A stretch of 64,000 bases of DNA, taken from positions 17,329,001 through 17,393,000 of the forward strand of contig CM040088.1 of NCBI GenBank assembly GCA_022496805.1, in the 5' to 3' direction. The notes under the pieces were generated by a model. That model was not told where the DNA came from, made no database searches, and saw nothing but the letters and a program-made list of their open reading frames with translations. The DNA comes from Pohlia nutans. Lineage: Eukaryota; Streptophyta; Bryopsida; Bryales; Mniaceae. A program made the position numbers and the translations under genes. Shown one piece after another: positions 12,455-23,486 of this stretch (position 1 is the stretch's first letter; each line of letters begins with the position of its first letter).

Positions 12455-13423
12455 ATGAGACATGCTGCAGGCAAGGAACATTGTAGACTTTGTTTGGTTG
12501 GCTGTTTTGTAGGTAGCTACGTTAGTTGCAGAAAGCTGCAGAGATTCATTTCCGGTGTCATGTGGTCAGGCATCCCTTGGTGTTGTATGTTTGCTTTGCA
12601 ACACCGGCTGAGCCCTTCAATACAAATTATTATTTGATCGAGTGCCACTGAGAACTCTTTAAAACGACATTCTAGAGTCTCACACTTGTCACATTATTTC
12701 AACGAACCCACTAGATTCTAATTGTCATCCAAACGATGAGGCGTAGTTAGATTAACTACTACCACAACAATTAGTGAAATTAGCCAAAAATTCATCAAAT
12801 TTATAAACTTGCTACACAATTATTGAAGAATCCAAAAATGACTTTCAAATCTGGATGGCTGTAGTAACTTAGCTAATTTTGAAAAGAAAAGAAAAATAAA
12901 ATAATATCACTGCTTTATTCACGAACATGGGTTAAGTTACACTACCTGTGGACACACACAAAGATTTGTGCAGATTACTGCAGATCCAAAATCCAGCTCA
13001 TTGAAGATGAGCAGCCAAATTTCTTCTAGCGATTTTTTGTCAGAATCTTATCAGTGATTTTGAGAGTGGCTACTTTTCCACTAGAAAAAATGGGCAAAAA
13101 AGTGGATGACATCCATAAAAAAAATTTAGAGGCCCCACTGTTCACCCTTGGGAATCATCATTGCAGGTCAGAATCATTGCAGGAATCGTAATCTTCTGGA
13201 GAATAAAAGCCATCTCTAGTTAATGATGGCTTGGCAGCTCAACAAACTTCTGTTTTTTATTAGTTTCTACATGTTCCACATCATCAATTCCCTGTTCATA
13301 TATTGATTCTCTGCACAAGCAAAAGGGTGTGCTGTAGTACTAGCTAAAAAATGTTATCCCCAAAATTCTCTTAAAAAAATTCTAAAATCACCAATATTTG
13401 GATGAAAGTGCCTTATAATAGCT

Positions 13424-13466
<43 letters not shown>

Positions 13467-13878
13467 TCTATCCATTTTCCCCCTATTTGGCTACATTGCA
13501 GGGTGCGTGTTGCTCTACCAACGGAAAAAATTAGGCCCAGCATGGCAAGTTGTTGTGGCTTTCAACACCCAAGTTGTGTTCAAAAATCAGCGATGTGTTT
13601 TTAAAAGGATCACAATTGCAGCTCACTCTTATACTGTGTACTGCATCTACTATAAATTGTTGGTGTTTGGCCAATCTTTGGTGATGTTTGATGGGGCACA
13701 GTGGGATGGGAATCGTTGTTGGATGTAGTAGGTCCTACTAGAGGGCCACTTAGGTTACGAAGGGTTGTGATTGCCCCCTTAGACTTTGTTGAGTGCCATA
13801 TCTTCAATAGTGAAGCCTTAGTTTCGACAATTTATGTATCTTCACATGGTAGTCCCGATCTGGTAGATGAAGTCTTCT
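12455..13878. other. Intergenic DNA downstream of LeuRS
   Basis: AT-rich sequence after the synthetase stop codon. The first 150-200 bp probably hold its 3' untranslated region. A perfect (TA)n microsatellite occupies 13431-13463. I see no gene; the short frames here show no recognisable domain. Confidence 0.5.
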
Positions 13879-14035
13879 CACTACAAGAAGAAGGCGTCAC
13901 TTTTCACTCGGTAGGTGAGTGAAACGGCGTCAGTTTGCACTCACTACCCAGGCGCTCAAGACTTGGTGAGTGCGTTCGTTACATAGGACAAATGTGTACA
14001 GTGAACTCTGACACTGTTCTAGGTGAGAAGCAATT
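13879..14035. mobile_element. CACTA-type MITE, family shared with the GRP2 intron
   Basis: Begins CACTACAAGAAGAAGGCGTC, close to the classical plant CACTA terminus, and continues TTTTCACTCGGTAGGTGAGT. It is homologous, in inverse orientation, to the element at 22219-22384 (shared GTGTACAGTGAACTCTGACA). The right end (about 14031-14040) is worn and no clear target duplication remains. Confidence 0.65.
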
Positions 14036-14115
14036 GTAACAAACCTCCCACAAGTTTGCCACCAACTCTCACAACAATTTACAATAATAACTAATGCAAT
14101 AATGAGTTGAGAAAC

Positions 14116-15406
14116 TCAAATCCTAGACCAACAAGATCTTGGTCTAAACTCAGCCACCCAACCATAGAGAAGGAGTGTCAACAAAAGAGAGCCTCTACCT
14201 TCTCTCTCTGCTCTCAAGGCAACTACAACTGCCTTAGCTATCAATTGTGACAATTGCTCCTCTTTATTTCTTTCAACATTACCATAGCTAGCAATCACCT
14301 TTGCTAGTAGTGTCAACATTCATTGTGTTAGAGCTTGATTCCATACGAGATGCGTCCATTTTAATGCCAAGATGAGCATAAGGCGGTGTCATAGTGCGAG
14401 TATTTGCCTCGACTTTTGCACAAGGTTCTGCAACGAGCTTTGGATTGAGGACGTGCCCCCTATCTCCTAGAAGGGTGGTTGCAAAACCCCACAATTCCAA
14501 TTCAATTGTTTCGATAAGAGTCTCACGGTTGTGGCTGTGGATTACGGATGCCAACATGTAAGAACTGCATCAGAGATTCTCCCCTCATAACGTCCCCTAT
14601 TGTTTTTCGCTTAGCATAGTAAACTTGGTAGACCTTTACCTATTTCGCCAAGGTAGGTATTTGCATTGGGTTGGCACTCTTTTCGACAAATCACTGTACC
14701 AACAACCATCGTTCATCTCTGCAATAATCTTATCATTTGAATTGATAATGAAATATAAATTAGTAGTTACATATATTATATGTCATTCTACAATATACTA
14801 AAGTTTGACGATGTTTGAGAAGTTATTGGTACTCCAAAACGACTAAAATATGGTCGTAACCAGTCGTTAATAACGATTAAAATGTGCTAAAATGTTCATA
14901 ATAAGTCGCAAAATGTTCTTAAATTTTTCTAATATCTACATAAATTGAAGATACAATTTTCTAAGCACTCATCAAGAGTCGTTAGATTTGGGCGGGGTTG
15001 GCTCGTTATATTGTGAATGCACCCAAATTTGTGTTTTGATTGATTACTTTGAAAAACCGCTCTTTTGATTCCTGAGTGATTATTGTTTTGTACAGACGAA
15101 GAAATGGAGGCCAGCACGAGTTGTGGAAGGGGAAGTTTACGGATCGTGATCGGGAGTATATAAACTCTGCCATGGAGTTTTTGAAGCATCAATGTGGACG
15201 AGTTCATACCCAAATTCCATGCATTTTCACGTCTTCCACAACAGTCATTTCCGATGCAGAAGTTCCTGGAGCTACGGAAGCTGCTCAACTTGATACACTG
15301 GAGAAAATGTTGTTTCTGGAAAGATGTATCTCGAATAATAAATGAGCCAAGTTACGATCGACGAGGTGTATCACCGGCAGTGCCTAAGGATGTCAATGCT
15401 GATTGA
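14116..15406. other. Unassigned stretch with short overlapping frames
   Basis: On the minus strand two overlapping frames (14288-14557 and 14116-14319) read moderately protein-like, and around 15100-15406 two plus-strand frames do (MDEFIPKFHAFSRLPQQSF in one). A possible acceptor, TTTTGTACAG, precedes the latter at about 15086-15095. No domain is recognisable and no splice model joins them convincingly. They could be remnants of a transposon or of a host gene; I would not annotate a gene here. Confidence 0.2.
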
Positions 15407-15479
15407 TCGACAGCGTCCATGCAGCAACAAACAAAACTATTTTGCAGCGGAGTCGACTTACGCAAGAGAGGCTTCATAT

Positions 15480-15625
15480 TAATGAGACATAACATTCAAT
15501 AGCCTTCCAAGAGGCCTGCCTTTTAGTTTCATCCGCCTTTATATATGGAGTGACCAATGTTTTGTAATTGAATGGACTATTGAATCAAATAAACAATTAC
15601 AAAACACTGTTGAATTGTTACTTTA
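15480..15625. repeat. Dispersed repeat, inverted copy at 47.5 kb
   Basis: Contains ACATTCAATAGCCTTCCAAG, a TATA-like TTTATATATGGAGTGACC and ATTGAATGGACTATTGAATC. The same sequence lies in opposite orientation at about 47535-47655. A TATA-like box followed by conserved sequence would suit a retrotransposon LTR fragment, but no LTR ends are defined. Confidence 0.5.
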
Positions 15626-15886
15626 ATGTAGTCAACTTGTTCATACTCTTGGAAATATTTCATACTATCAACTCAAGTAGTTTTTGAACTTATTATCACT
15701 CTCCCTGCTGAAGACAAACACCAAGTCTTGTGCAGGTAAAGCCATTTCTATGACAAAGCACTCGCTCCAGGTCCGCATTGTCCACAACCAGTAACACTTC
15801 TAATGAGGCTCGATGATAAATTAGAGCCCATAGGCTTCATTCTTACGTCCTGTGCAATCACCATTGCAACAACATCAAGTAAATTA

Positions 15887-16181
15887 CTCCCTCCGTCTCA
15901 AAATAATATCGTGATTTGCTTAATTTGGCTGTTTTAAGGCCAGTTTGTCTCCACACTTTGTAACACGCTTTTAATGCTGACGCAGCATGTCTTGGACACC
16001 ATGCTGATTAAATTGACTGCCTCACATTCCTTCACATTGGTCCTTTTTGTGCATGCCTTTGACTTGTCACATGCCTTGGACACCATGCTGATTAAATTAA
16101 CAACCTTTTTTAGCAAATCAAGGTATTTTTTTGAGACAGATTTTTCAAGCAAATCACGATATTATTCTGAGACGGAGGGAG
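15887..16181. mobile_element. Stowaway-type MITE (Tc1/mariner)
   Basis: Left end CTCCCTCCGTCTCAAAATAA and right end TTATTCTGAGACGGAGGGAG, flanked by TA on both sides (15885-15886, 16182-16183). This terminus and the TA target are diagnostic of Stowaway. The interior has its own direct duplication around TTGGACACCATGCTGATTAA (two copies about 95 bp apart). The 270-aa-scale frames across it are incidental. Confidence 0.92.
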
Positions 16182-16466
16182 TATATGATTGTCACATAAG
16201 TATCAACAATAATTCAATTCTTGCTAAAACTATATATAAATGACTGTCATCTTTGCGGTGCGCCATGTGCACAACGTTCTTTAGTGAAGGAAGGGCCTGT
16301 GATTGACACCTCAGAATTGGCCACAATGCTCTGAATCATAATGCCCATGATTCTCCCATTCTTTATATAAAGATACAGCTTGAGGAAGGTTGAGAGATGT
16401 TAAAAAAATGAATATCATGGATGCACAGGGTCACATGTAAGTGGTTGTAAAACCAAGGAAGAATAG

Positions 16467-16750
16467 AGTTAACCGAAAAGAGTGGAATCTCACCTCATAC
16501 TCACCTTCAACTTGTTTTCAGTTCAAAAGGACGGCAAAACTAGTCTATGGTGAGTTGAAGAATAATCTAAAGCAAGACCCTGCACCGCCCAATTCCAGAG
16601 GAGAGTTCCCACAAGTTCTCCAAAGCCTATGTCTCTATTCATGAAGGGACCAAGGGACTATTCATGTTTAAGTCATGTCAGAAATTGCTTATATAAGATT
16701 GTTGACTCGGCATAGACTTTGTACAGAGCCCTCCTTGTTTTCGGTTAACT
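16467..16750. mobile_element. Short inverted-repeat element, AGTTAACC family (short form)
   Basis: Bounded by AGTTAACCGAAAAGAG and TTTTCGGTTAACT. It is a compact version of the element at 50274-51232, sharing ACGGCAAAACTAGTCTATGG, AATAATCTAAAGCAAGACC, GAGAGTTCCCACAAGTTC and the TATA-like GCTTATATAA near the right side. It lacks the nested insertion found in the other copy. No clear target duplication, so the class is open. Confidence 0.65.
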
Positions 16751-17299
16751 CAAATAGTACTTTGTTAATGCAGTAATTTAGTGCACATTTGTAAATAGAA
16801 AGGGTGTATTGCTACAATCACACCCCGGAGAGAATTGGCAGCTACTTACATGCTAGCCCGTTGGATTTAGAAATTTCCAATTCACATTTGAAAAAAACCC
16901 ATCCATTTCGAGAGGATAATTTTCAAACATAGCATATTGTTGTATACAAAATCGAATGAGAATAACATGTGACTGGTTGGTCCTGGGAAATCTCTGCTTT
17001 CTACTGGTATGGACCACATTTCTCCCCAGACCCTAGCTTCAATGACTCAAGAATGTTATGGTGCACGATTATTGCCAGTAAGGCTAACTATTTACTCAAG
17101 GCTATTACTTTTTACAGAAGGCAAATATTTTACCAATGTCAAAGATATTGGTATTACTAATGTAGTAGAATGTCCATAAACATATTTCGTAGAAATGTTC
17201 ACCTTGCATAAAAAGATGCATTTTAAAACAATTAGTGTGTCTCACAGTAGTGGAAATAATCAGTGTAGCGTTGTAGAGATGATTACATACCAATTGATT

Positions 17300-18042
17300 T
17301 TAGCGACCTTCACCGCCACCACCACCTCCTCCTCCACCTCTGCCTCTACCTCTGCCTCTACCCCCACGGCCGCCGCCGCCACCACCCCCTCCATTCCCAT
17401 TACCACGTCCCCGGCCACGCCCATTACCTGGTCCGTGACCTCCCAGAAAACCTACCGATTTCTGAGAGCCATTGGTCTGTGAAATTGAAATGGTACACCA
17501 GTTAGTACATCCGCATCAATTGTTCAAGCAAAGATGAAAACTTTTTTTGGTGCCAAAAATACAATCTGAATAACCTCATCACATGCCAGTTTAATCCAAA
17601 GAGTCTGTTGGGGACAATTCCTACAAACTACATCACATCACATGCTACACTACCCACAAAACAAGAAAACTTAAAATTAAAAATTAAATTAAAATGGGAG
17701 TTGTTGTCAAAAACGATGTAAAAACACTCTTAACAAAAACAACACCGTTTTTTTTGGTAATGATACCTTTTATGCTTCCTTTTGGAGGTAGACTCTATGA
17801 CACAAACTCAATTATATTACAATTGAAAACTTATATAAATAAATGACAAATTACGATGGTCTATTAGTATGGTGAAAAATCGGGCAATGGAACATGAACA
17901 AAGGCGAGTGACCCACCTGAGTAGTAGTGAGGAGCTTCTTCTCGACAAGAGTCCTAGCTAAAGTTGGTAGAACCAAGGAATAGCATACTAGGAGTGCCAC
18001 GAGAATGAAAAAGAAGCATTGGGAGCTCCTTGAAGATCCCAT
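17300..18042 (-). CDS. Glycine-rich secreted protein, GRP1
   Basis: Two exons on the minus strand: 18042-17917 and 17476-17300, joined phase 0, giving 100 aa. Residues 1 to about 28 form a signal peptide (MGSSRSSQC, then a hydrophobic core ending LPTLA). A short linker with RTLVEKKLL follows. Exon 2 starts TNGSQKSVGFLGG and becomes Gly-rich with RGRGRGRG runs. It is a paralogue of the gene at 22058 in opposite orientation; start, splice sites and stop context (GGTCGCTAAAATCAATTGG) all match. Such proteins are usually cell-wall or apoplastic. In this copy the sequence equivalent to the paralogue's TATA box lies about 780 bp farther away and reads TGCATAA, so expression may be lost or changed. 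Confidence 0.8.
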
Positions 18043-18815
18043 TGCACTAACTGTTAACACTCTTCTCCTACAATGGTGCCAGCCAATAAAAGGAGGTGGG
18101 TATGAGGGCCATGAACTAGGGTCGAGTTGAACATTATCCATAATATCTAACAACTCATTGTTGAACTGCAGTCTTCTGGGCCTTGACATTACCATGCAAA
18201 CAACTTTACATGCAAAGAGTCTCGATTCATACTTTAGGGAATCAAAGTAGCACTTTACCAAAAATAGAACACCAAAAGTAAAAGTAAAGTCTTAAACTAA
18301 ACTAATAGTCATCTCTGCTGTAAGATTGAGTTTAGGAGCATTAGGTGAGGATTGGGGCATTTGGAAGGCCCCTCCAATGTAATCGGCTGAAATCAAATGT
18401 GATGAATAAAAAATTAATAAAAAAATAAAATTACAAAAAATGAAAAATGAAAAAAGTTCAATTTGTTGTGAATAGTCGTTGTTCACATCCGATTGCATTT
18501 TAATTTTTTTGAACTAATTTTGTTTAATTATGAATTTATTCATCATATCTAATTTCAGCAAATCACATTGTGAGGACCTTCCAAAGGCCCCAATCCTCAC
18601 CTAATGTGATGAGAGGCTCTCTTTTATTGAAGTCTATCATCTACAATTGGTGGTTGAACTCTTGTTATTCTCTTAGAATTCATATATATCATGCATTTTA
18701 AGCGATTGTAGCGTACCATGAGACCTATACTTTTTCTTTTTTTAATAATAAAGGTCCAATGCAGAGGGTTAATTGCTTATTATTCTCCCTCATCACTCTC
18801 CCCCTTGCACTTGAA
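18043..18815. other. DNA separating GRP1 from its ancestral promoter
   Basis: Going upstream of GRP1, the first 15-20 bp resemble the GRP2 leader (GTTAGTGCAATG versus TAGTTGCAATG). Similarity to the GRP2 promoter then resumes only near 18816. The intervening block of about 750 bp contains an inverted-repeat element (18336-18611) and AT-rich filler with no gene. The block is absent between GRP2 and its promoter, so it is most simply an insertion in the GRP1 copy. Confidence 0.6.
18336..18611. mobile_element. MITE with roughly 60-bp inverted repeats upstream of GRP1
   Basis: Left arm GCATTAGGTGAGGATTGGGG then CATTTGGAAGGCCCC; right arm GGGGCCTTTGGAAGG read on the minus strand, with CCCCAATCCTCACCTAATGT on plus. 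The arms extend about 60 bp with some mismatches, and the middle is AT-rich. The exact ends and target duplication are unclear, so the superfamily is not assigned. Confidence 0.7.
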
Positions 18816-18930
18816 GAGATTGCAGCTGCTGCTGACCTTGAAGTGAGATAGAATCACATTATGCACAGCTGAAAAAGCGGGTGACATGGCAACTCAATAT
18901 GGTCCCATGCCAGCTGGACTGTGAGATTGA
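18816..18930 (-). promoter_or_regulatory. Displaced former promoter of GRP1
   Basis: Reverse complement of the GRP2 upstream region: shared GTCAGCAGCAGCTGC, a CACTTCAAGGTC block, ACATGGCAACTC versus GCATTGCCATGTCATCC-type sequence, and CCAGCTGGCATGGGACCAT. The GRP2 TATATAA is TGCATAA here. Located about 780 bp from the GRP1 start. Confidence 0.6.
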
Positions 18931-19412
18931 ACAAATGCCTGGGCCTATGACCATGGAATCATGCTTTACATGTCACACTAAATTTTGCCACTCTAAATAA
19001 GATAAGTATTCGATTTTATATTTTTTAGTAGATGAAGCCATGTGTCCACTACGAATCATAAATTTTTCATAAATTATGGTGAAAGTTTGAAATTACTATG
19101 AATTTTTGAAGTGATTGTAAAGAAAATTCATATCAATTACAAAATGTACTAAATTTTTCCTATTTTTTAATCAAATATGTAAATTACAATGAAGAAAAAT
19201 TACAGTAAATAAAAATCATCCATGTATCTAAATTTAGAAATTTTTATGCGCTTTGGTAATATCCGCTGAACTTGTAACTCAAGTAAAACACTCAATTTTT
19301 AGAGTTTTCCAAAAAAAATTAATTAGAGTAAAAACTAGAATTGGTAAGCTTCATCTTTTTAGCTAAGCTCAAATGCAATATAACTCATTTTCATGGCCTA
19401 AATTTACTTTAA

Positions 19413-19935
19413 GCGGAAAAAACACATAAATCCAAAACACATGACATGGTGAACCATTTTTACGACTCTTTTTGTAGTTGGGACCGCATGTACATTATAA
19501 ATTTTAGATTCTATCCGTGCAATTGCTATCACCAATATTTTTGTATAAAATTTGAAGCTTGAAATTTTTTTTGTAATTTGATTATGAATAAGATATTGAC
19601 AATTTGTATATAAAATTTGTTGTGATGGGTTGAAATGTAATAGTCTAAGTGTAGTGATTTTTGGAGATTTTTTGGTTGCTTAATTTTTTGTGTTGACTTT
19701 TTAAAGAGGACTTTTACACTGAAATTTTCGAAATTTTGGGTGAATCGCTACAACATGAAATGAGGCATAAATTTTCACAAATCATCCCCTTTCTAATCGG
19801 GTCACACATGCATGAAGCTAACTTCTCATAAAAGATATAGTAAAAAATTCACACTGCAAAAAGTTAATGACAGATAAGAAAATTGTGTTTGATTCTGTAC
19901 ATCGTCCACTTTATGAACGGTTGGACGTTTAGGAG
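19413..19935. mobile_element. TTAA-type MITE, family D copy 2 (inverted)
   Basis: An inverted homologue of the complete element at 49305-49872, recognised through AAATCATCCCCTTTCTAATC, GTCACACATGCATGAAGCTA and GTGTTTGATTCTGTACAT. Its right end reads GGACGTTTAGGAG followed by TTAA (19936-19939). The left boundary is placed at a TTAA near 19409 but its terminal repeat is not preserved, so that edge is approximate. Confidence 0.6.
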
Positions 19936-20662
19936 TTAAATGTGCGATTTGGACACGTAAGTAGGTTGTGACATGAAAGAGGTTTGAATGTATGTAGCAT
20001 TGCAAAAGCATATGTGATGACAGTTAGCTTGAAAAATTGGCACCTTATAACCGGGTTTGTCAGTACCAGTTTTTTTTAGCAACTTATTGCTAAATTTCTA
20101 TACAAAATATATTGTTCTGAAATGGATTATTGATATGTAACCAGAAAAATAACGTCAAATTGCTAGAAAAGGATACAATATTAATAGCAACATTTGGGAT
20201 CGGATGAATGCACATGTTTTGGATGAAGAAATCATATTGCATCCATATTTTACATGCCTCATCTATATCATGGATGTAAGTAGCTTCATTATTTCACCGA
20301 AGATTGCAACTTGCATTGTCCCCATAATAAAATTAAAAAATGAAAATATCACTTTCATATGTTGGCCTAAGTGATATATTTTCATTCTTTAGCATAAAAT
20401 TCTTTAGTACTCACCCTTTTTGTCCTGGATTTGTCAAGGGAGGAATCTGAACTTAAAAATTTAATAACAAGAGCTTGATGACTCATGTGATTACACTGAG
20501 TGGCTTCACTACTAAGAAATTGTTAAGAAAGCAAGTCATCCTACATGAATTTAGTTGATTATGACAACATTTGTCATGAGATTCTCGATTCTTGTGCTTC
20601 TGATTTGAATTCTCTGACGATTCCCAAAAATGTCCAGACGGCGGGTTAAAGAATGTCATGAT

Positions 20663-20968
20663 GGCCCATTCACACCAAGAAGCTCCAGCACTTGCGTTGC
20701 ATTCCTGAAATGCTACAAGGTAAATTTCAAAAAATAATATACAATATCTTGCGGTGTCAGAGCCTTGTCTCTTCCTGCTTTTGGCCAACGCATGTGCGTT
20801 GGTGGAGCGCAAATTTCTTACGGCACCCAATATGCGTTGGAACAGCTTCTTGCATGCGTCAGGTTAAAAATAAATAAATTACAAGAGCACACTGTAACTA
20901 CCAATAACTTACGTGACAAACGGAGATTCTCTGCCGCACTGGGGTTGGGTGACTGGTTTGAATGGGCC
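20663..20968. mobile_element. Tourist-like MITE with GGCCCATTCACACC ends, copy 1
   Basis: Ends GGCCCATTCACACCAA and TTTGAATGGGCC. TGA flanks both sides one base outside the ends. Related copies lie at 47663-47969, and a one-sided piece with GACCCATTCACACCAAGCCC at 46175. GGCC-type ends with a 3-bp target resemble PIF/Harbinger (Tourist) elements, although TGA is not the usual TWA target. Confidence 0.6.
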
Positions 20969-21454
20969 ATGAACGAGTGGGTGGATTGGAAGGACTGTTT
21001 TCCTTTGCATTCCATGCTCCCAAGTTGCAGACAAATTCACTCAAAACCCCGGCCATTGACTTCACCAGCCTCGGAATAATAAATGCCTTTGAATGATTTG
21101 ACCCTGATCAGAGTTTGGTTGGGTCATTGACTTGAGGTGACCATGGCCAGTGATGAATTTATGATGATAAAGGCACTGGAACAATGTTCATGGCTTCAGG
21201 CTTCTAGCGCCATCATATTTCAGCAGATAAACGGCCAGTCACTTCATCATTTGAAATAAGGAATTAGGTGAAATTCAGTGTTTGAAAAATGACCAAGTGT
21301 GGTCATATTGGGCTCTTTAGAAGTTTAGGGGTTAAAGACATGATTGTATGTTTCCACATGATAGTGCAAACTCAAGCTACATCAAAATTTGCAGGAAAAA
21401 AACTCGGTTTTGGATCATGATACAACCATACAAGGCTTTGTGCATTAACATTAA

Positions 21455-21768
21455 CCCCTACACGTCCCAACGTCCAAAAACTGAATCACAAACAAATTCA
21501 AAGCCTTGTAACTTTCTCATACAATCTCAGATGACTTTCGTCTAAGTCGACTTTGCAAGCCTATTAAATTCTATACCAATTAAAGTAAATCTCTTGTAAT
21601 GAAGAAGATGTTGATAATATTGGAGAGGCCTCCAAATGCAAGTATATCAAATTTGTTGGGTAGATTTTAGGCCTGCAATGGTTCTCTCATGTGCACCTAC
21701 TGTACATCTGAGCCATGCTAATATCTATTTTCGAGGCTAGGATCTACTTGGGTCAGTATGTTCCGGGG
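21455..21768. mobile_element. Possible TTAA-flanked element
   Basis: TTAA then CCCCTACACGTCCC at the left (TTAA 21451-21454) and CCGGGG then TTAA at the right (21769-21772). Only the terminal CCCC agree well, so the pairing is tentative. A lone right end, TTTAGGGG then TTAA, lies just before it at about 21325-21336. Confidence 0.35.
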
Positions 21769-21983
21769 TTAAACAAGAGAAGAACTAATTACTTGCATTC
21801 CACTGATGCCAACTTGCCAACTGAATGCCATCATAAAAGCTGCGTATCTGTTACATGCTACAAGTGTGCAAAATTGTCAACCATGAGCCTCAATCATTCA
21901 GGGCAGGGCTTCAATGTCACAGTGAGTCCAGCTGGCATGGGACCATGTTAATTGCGTTGCCATGTCATCCGCGTTTTCAGCTG

Positions 21984-21990
21984 TATATAA
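21984..21990 (+). promoter_or_regulatory. TATA box of GRP2
   Basis: TATATAA, 68 bp upstream of the GRP2 start codon, within a region (about 21890-22050) duplicated in inverse orientation at 18816-18930. The paralogous position reads TGCATAA. Confidence 0.65.
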
Positions 21991-22057
21991 TGTGATGCTA
22001 TCCCACTTCAAGGTCCGTCATCAGCAGCAGCTGCTTCAGTCTCTTAGTGTAGTTGCA

Positions 22058-23309
22058 ATGGGATCTTCAAGGAGCTCCCAATGCCTCTCTTTCATTCTCG
22101 TGGCGCTCCTGGTATGCCACACCTTGGTTCTGCCAACTCTAGCGGCCAGGACTCTTGTTGAGAAGAAGCTCCTGGCTACTGCTCAGGTGGGTTACTCGTC
22201 TCTGTTCATGTTCCATTGCATTATTAGCAAAGGCGTCGCTTCTCACTCAGAACAGTGTCAGAGTTCACTGTACACACTTGTCCTACGTGACAAATCGCAC
22301 TCACCAAGTCTTGAACACCAAGCAGTGAGTGCGAAGTGGCGCCGTTTGACTCACCTACCGAGTGAAAACCAACACCTTGTAGTGTTGCCGGATTTGTCAC
22401 TCCATACTAATAGATCATTGTAATTTGTCATTCGTTTATATAAGTTTTCAATGTAATACAATTGAGTCTGTGTCATAGAGTCTACCTCAAAAAGAAGCAC
22501 CAAAGGTAGCAGTACCAATAAAAGGGTGAACATTGTTTTCACCGCTCTTTTTGACATTGATTTTGAAAACTACTCCTAATTTTTTTGTGGTAGTGAAGCA
22601 CTTCCTATTTGTGTCCATGTGATGTAGTTTGTATGAATTGTCCTCAACAGACTCTTTGTTCAGTCTCGTCTTTGGACTAGAGTTATCCTTCATTCTATGC
22701 AAGCTGAACCTCTCCTTGTAACTGAAAACAAATTTTAACCCTAAAAGTATCATGGGCATCATGTTTTTATTGCAGTTTTGAATAGGTCCTATGTACACTT
22801 CGTTTTATTCAATTTTATTTGTCTTTTATCAACACATGTAATATACTTCACTGATAAAATCTGGTCTTATCTGAAATTATATAATTTTCACAATATGATC
22901 GATTGAATGTGTCATTTCAAAACTCAGTCTAGTACGAATCCTCGGTCCTGTAAGGGTTAATCAATGAGCATGGCATTTAATGAAGTCGTTAAGATTGTCT
23001 TTTTGGCAGATGTTGTCACAAAATAGTTTTCATCTTTAGTTGAACAATTGATGCGGATATACTAACTCGTGTACCATTTCAATTTCACAGACCAATGGCT
23101 CGCAGAAATCGGTCAGTACCCAAGGTTTTTTTGGAGGTTGGGGACCAGGTAATGGTTTTGGTAATGGGCGTGGCCAAGGACGCGGTAATGGGAGGGGCGG
23201 TGGCGGTGGCAGGGGCGGTGGCGGTGGCGGGGGCGGTGGCGGTGGCGGTGGGGGCGGTGGCGGTGGCGGCGGTGGAGGTGGTGGAGGTGGCGGTGGAGGA
23301 GGTCGCTAA
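22058..23309 (+). CDS. Glycine-rich secreted protein, GRP2
   Basis: Two exons, 22058-22186 and 23091-23309, joined phase 0, giving 115 aa. The signal peptide (MGSSRSSQCLSFILVALLVC, cleavage likely after LPTLA or LPTLAA) is followed by RTLVEKKLLATAQ. Exon 2 encodes TNGSQKSVSTQGFFGGWGPG, then GNGRGQGRG, then an almost pure Gly tract of about 40 residues coded by GGT/GGC repeats, ending GGR. Secretion to the wall is inferred from the leader and composition. The intron is about twice as long as that of GRP1 because it carries a CACTA MITE and a TTAA MITE. AATAAA occurs at 23412. The Gly tract is in a G-rich microsatellite and its length may vary or be mis-sequenced. Confidence 0.85.
22219..22384. 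mobile_element. CACTA MITE in the GRP2 intron
   Basis: Ends CATTA (worn CACTA) and TAGTG, inner inverted repeat AAGGCGTC...CTTCTCACTC, flanked by TTG on both sides (22216-22218, 22385-22387). The paralogous GRP1 intron reads CCATTGCCCGATTT at this point, that is, the empty target. Homologous to 13879-14035. Confidence 0.88.
22739..22956. mobile_element. TTAA-flanked element in the GRP2 intron
   Basis: Ends CCCTAAAAGTATC and GGTCCTGTAAGGG with TTAA on both sides (22735-22738, 22957-22960). The GRP1 intron lacks it and has a single TTAA (GGATTAAACTGGCATG) in the corresponding place, followed by alignable sequence. The left flank aligns less well, so the empty site is likely rather than certain. 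Confidence 0.7.
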
Positions 23310-23486
23310 AATCAATTGGAATTGTAAGCCCGTTTATAACACTTGTATTGATAACATTGTCTAACCATTGGAGTACTACACCCAATTTATTTACACATTC
23401 TAAGATACTACAATAAATAAGCACTATTCTTGCTTGATTCTACAGTCATTCATAAGCAACCATGTGTATTTTTTTTCATTTCTCAA

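Noticed and set aside
20745..20775. GTGTCAGAGCC as an LTR retrotransposon primer-binding site
   Set aside because: No LTRs or gag/pol sequence nearby, and it sits inside a Tourist-like MITE.
23113..23424. Minus-strand frame rich in His and Arg
   Set aside because: Antisense of the GRP2 glycine repeat.
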